Shown in pieces: positions 6,326 through 7,419 of a stretch of 7,419 nt of DNA (its first letter is position 1; every line of letters begins with the position of its first letter). The position numbers and the translations under genes are program-made. This DNA is from Thermoflexales bacterium. Its GTDB lineage: Bacteria; Chloroflexota; Anaerolineae; Fen-1058. The notes under the pieces were generated by a model. It saw only the letters and a list, made by a program, of their open reading frames with translations, was not told the DNA's origin and searched no databases. The stretch spans positions 1 through 7,419 of the forward strand of contig JAUQXD010000053.1 of NCBI GenBank assembly GCA_030834835.1, read 5' to 3'.

Positions 6326-7419
6326 ATGTCCAAACCTTCAAGTTCTCTCCGCAACCTCAACGCCCTCGCGTTCAGAAATCTCTGGACGCGGAAGACGCGC
6401 ACGTTCCTCACGGCGCTCGGCATTGTGCTGGGCGTCGCGGTAATACTTGCGATCAACATCACCAACAACAGCACCCTCGCGTCGATTAACAAAATCTTCG
6501 ATGAAGCGTCGGGCCTCGCCGATCTGGTGATCGTCCCATCGAGTTATACCGGCACGTCAGGCTATCCCGACTCAACGCTAGGGCGTGTGAAGAGCGTCGA
6601 GGGGGTGGCCGCCGCGGTGCCGAGTGTGCAGGCCAGCACGCTGCTCGCGTCGGAGGCGAAGGGCTGGGAGTTCACGTTTGGCCTTGGCGGATCGAGTGGC
6701 AATCGCTTGCTGTTGTTCGGCATTGATCCTGAACTTGATCAAGAAGCGCGGCAATACAACCTGATCGCGGGACGGTTTCTCAAACCCGGTGAACGCAGTT
6801 ATTCGGCCATCTTCACGCAAGAGTATGCTGACGAAAAAGGCATCACTGTGGGCAAAGACGTGGACATTCTTTTGCCGACTGGCTCAGCCACGCTGCGCTG
6901 TGTGGGCATCGTGCGGAAGGACGGGCCGGGCTTGATGAACAGCGGCGCGGTGGCCTTCATTCCGCTGGAAGTGGTGCAAGAACTCTTCTCCCGCGGCGGC
7001 GAACTCGATCAGATCGATGTGGTGACGAAGGACGAGGTCGGCCATTCGACGCAGAACCTGGCCGCATTGAAACGCGCACTGCAAGACAAACTCGGTAACG
7101 AGTATCTGGTGAACTATCCCGCGCAGCGCGGACAGGTCGTCACGCAGCAACTCGCCACGTATCAACAGGGCTTATCGTTCTTCAGCATGATCGCGTTGTT
7201 CGTGGGCGGCTTCCTCATCTACAACGCCTTCACTATGACGATCGTCGAGCGCACGCAGGAGATTGGCCTGCTGCGGGCCTTGGGCGTGTCTCGACGGCAA
7301 GTGCTGCGCCTGGTGATGATCGAAGCGGGGCTATTGGGCGTGGTCGGATCGATCCTGGGCGTGGTCTTCGGATTGATCCTGGCTCAAGGCTTGATTGCCA
7401 TCATGGGCACGATCACGGC
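6326..7419 (+). CDS. ABC transporter permease, FtsX/MacB family (3' truncated by window end)
   Basis: 364 complete codons are visible, open to the window edge. The N-terminus has FRNLWTRKTRTFLTALGIVLGVAVILAI in two adjoining parts: a basic cytoplasmic stretch, then TM1 (about 26-44), as in MacB/LolC proteins. An extracytoplasmic MacB_PCD-like domain spans about 46-280, with FGIDPE and LIAGRFL as typical motifs. The FtsX core then begins: TM2 (about 284-306), the cytoplasmic coupling loop ERTQEIGLLRALGVSRRQV (311-329) that contacts the ATPase, and TM3 (about 336-358). The start ATG is the only usable one, since an in-frame stop lies at 6275-6277 and no ATG, GTG or TTG occurs between. No SD is visible, so expression may depend on translation of the ATPase gene. 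The missing part should hold at least one more TM helix, or a second half if of the long type. Confidence 0.93.
   Translation, partial: MSKPSSSLRNLNALAFRNLWTRKTRTFLTALGIVLGVAVILAINITNNSTLASINKIFDEASGLADLVIVPSSYTGTSGYPDSTLGRVKSVEGVAAAVPSVQASTLLASEAKGWEFTFGLGGSSGNRLLLFGIDPELDQEARQYNLIAGRFLKPGERSYSAIFTQEYADEKGITVGKDVDILLPTGSATLRCVGIVRKDGPGLMNSGAVAFIPLEVVQELFSRGGELDQIDVVTKDEVGHSTQNLAALKRALQDKLGNEYLVNYPAQRGQVVTQQLATYQQGLSFFSMIALFVGGFLIYNAFTMTIVERTQEIGLLRALGVSRRQVLRLVMIEAGLLGVVGSILGVVFGLILAQGLIAIMGTIT

Noticed and set aside
6253..6489. Plus-strand 78-residue open frame starting MMRSAWCV
   Set aside because: It is read from the heptamer repeat and runs over the permease start in a different frame. 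The permease frame shows clear family homology.

Overview
This 7.4 kb window is GC-rich (roughly 60%) bacterial chromosome. Three traits together suggest a member of the Chloroflexota, possibly Anaerolineae-like. These are intergenic arrays of degenerate heptamers that fold back on themselves, a surface protein with a Thr/Pro-rich stalk, and strong sigma70-type promoters lying in short AT-rich islands. This assignment is inferred from style, not from a marker phylogeny.

Layout. (1) Bases 1-98 hold the end of an upstream transcription unit: a repeat remnant and a rho-independent terminator read on the + strand. (2) Bases 99-1547, minus strand, are a two-gene operon: an alpha/beta hydrolase followed, with a 17-bp overlap, by a TetR-family repressor. 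Its promoter is consensus (TTGACA, 16 bp, TATAAT). Two 15-bp palindromes, one in the promoter spacer and one at the start site, are very probably the operators of the TetR protein, which would make the operon self-regulated. (3) Bases 1611-2598, plus strand, carry prmA (ribosomal protein L11 methyltransferase). It converges on (4) a solitary minus-strand infA (IF-1), and a perfect 31-nt palindrome between them serves as a shared terminator. infA has its own strong promoter and a leader of about 140 nt containing a GC-rich hairpin just upstream of the ribosome binding site. (5) Bases 3128-5263, minus strand, encode a 711-residue exported, membrane-anchored protein. It is built from two cyanophycinase-like (peptidase S51) domains in tandem, and both have Gly where the family has its nucleophilic Ser. 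(6) Divergently, from 5489 to the window edge, lie an ABC ATPase of the LolD/MacB type and its FtsX/MacB-type permease, the latter cut off by the window end.

How the genes relate. The hydrolase and tetR genes form a probable inducible detoxification or catabolic unit whose substrate cannot be read from sequence. prmA and infA are both translation-related but are transcribed towards each other. The duplicated pseudo-cyanophycinase and the FtsX-type transporter share a divergent 225-bp intergenic region and both act at the cell envelope, but a functional link is only a guess.

The most unusual things here are the tandem, apparently nucleophile-less cyanophycinase protein, the heptamer-repeat family that has entered coding sequence at two places (the signal-peptide region of the 711-residue protein and the C-terminus and stop codon of the ATPase), the paired TetR operators, and a roughly threefold excess of the tetranucleotide GATC.
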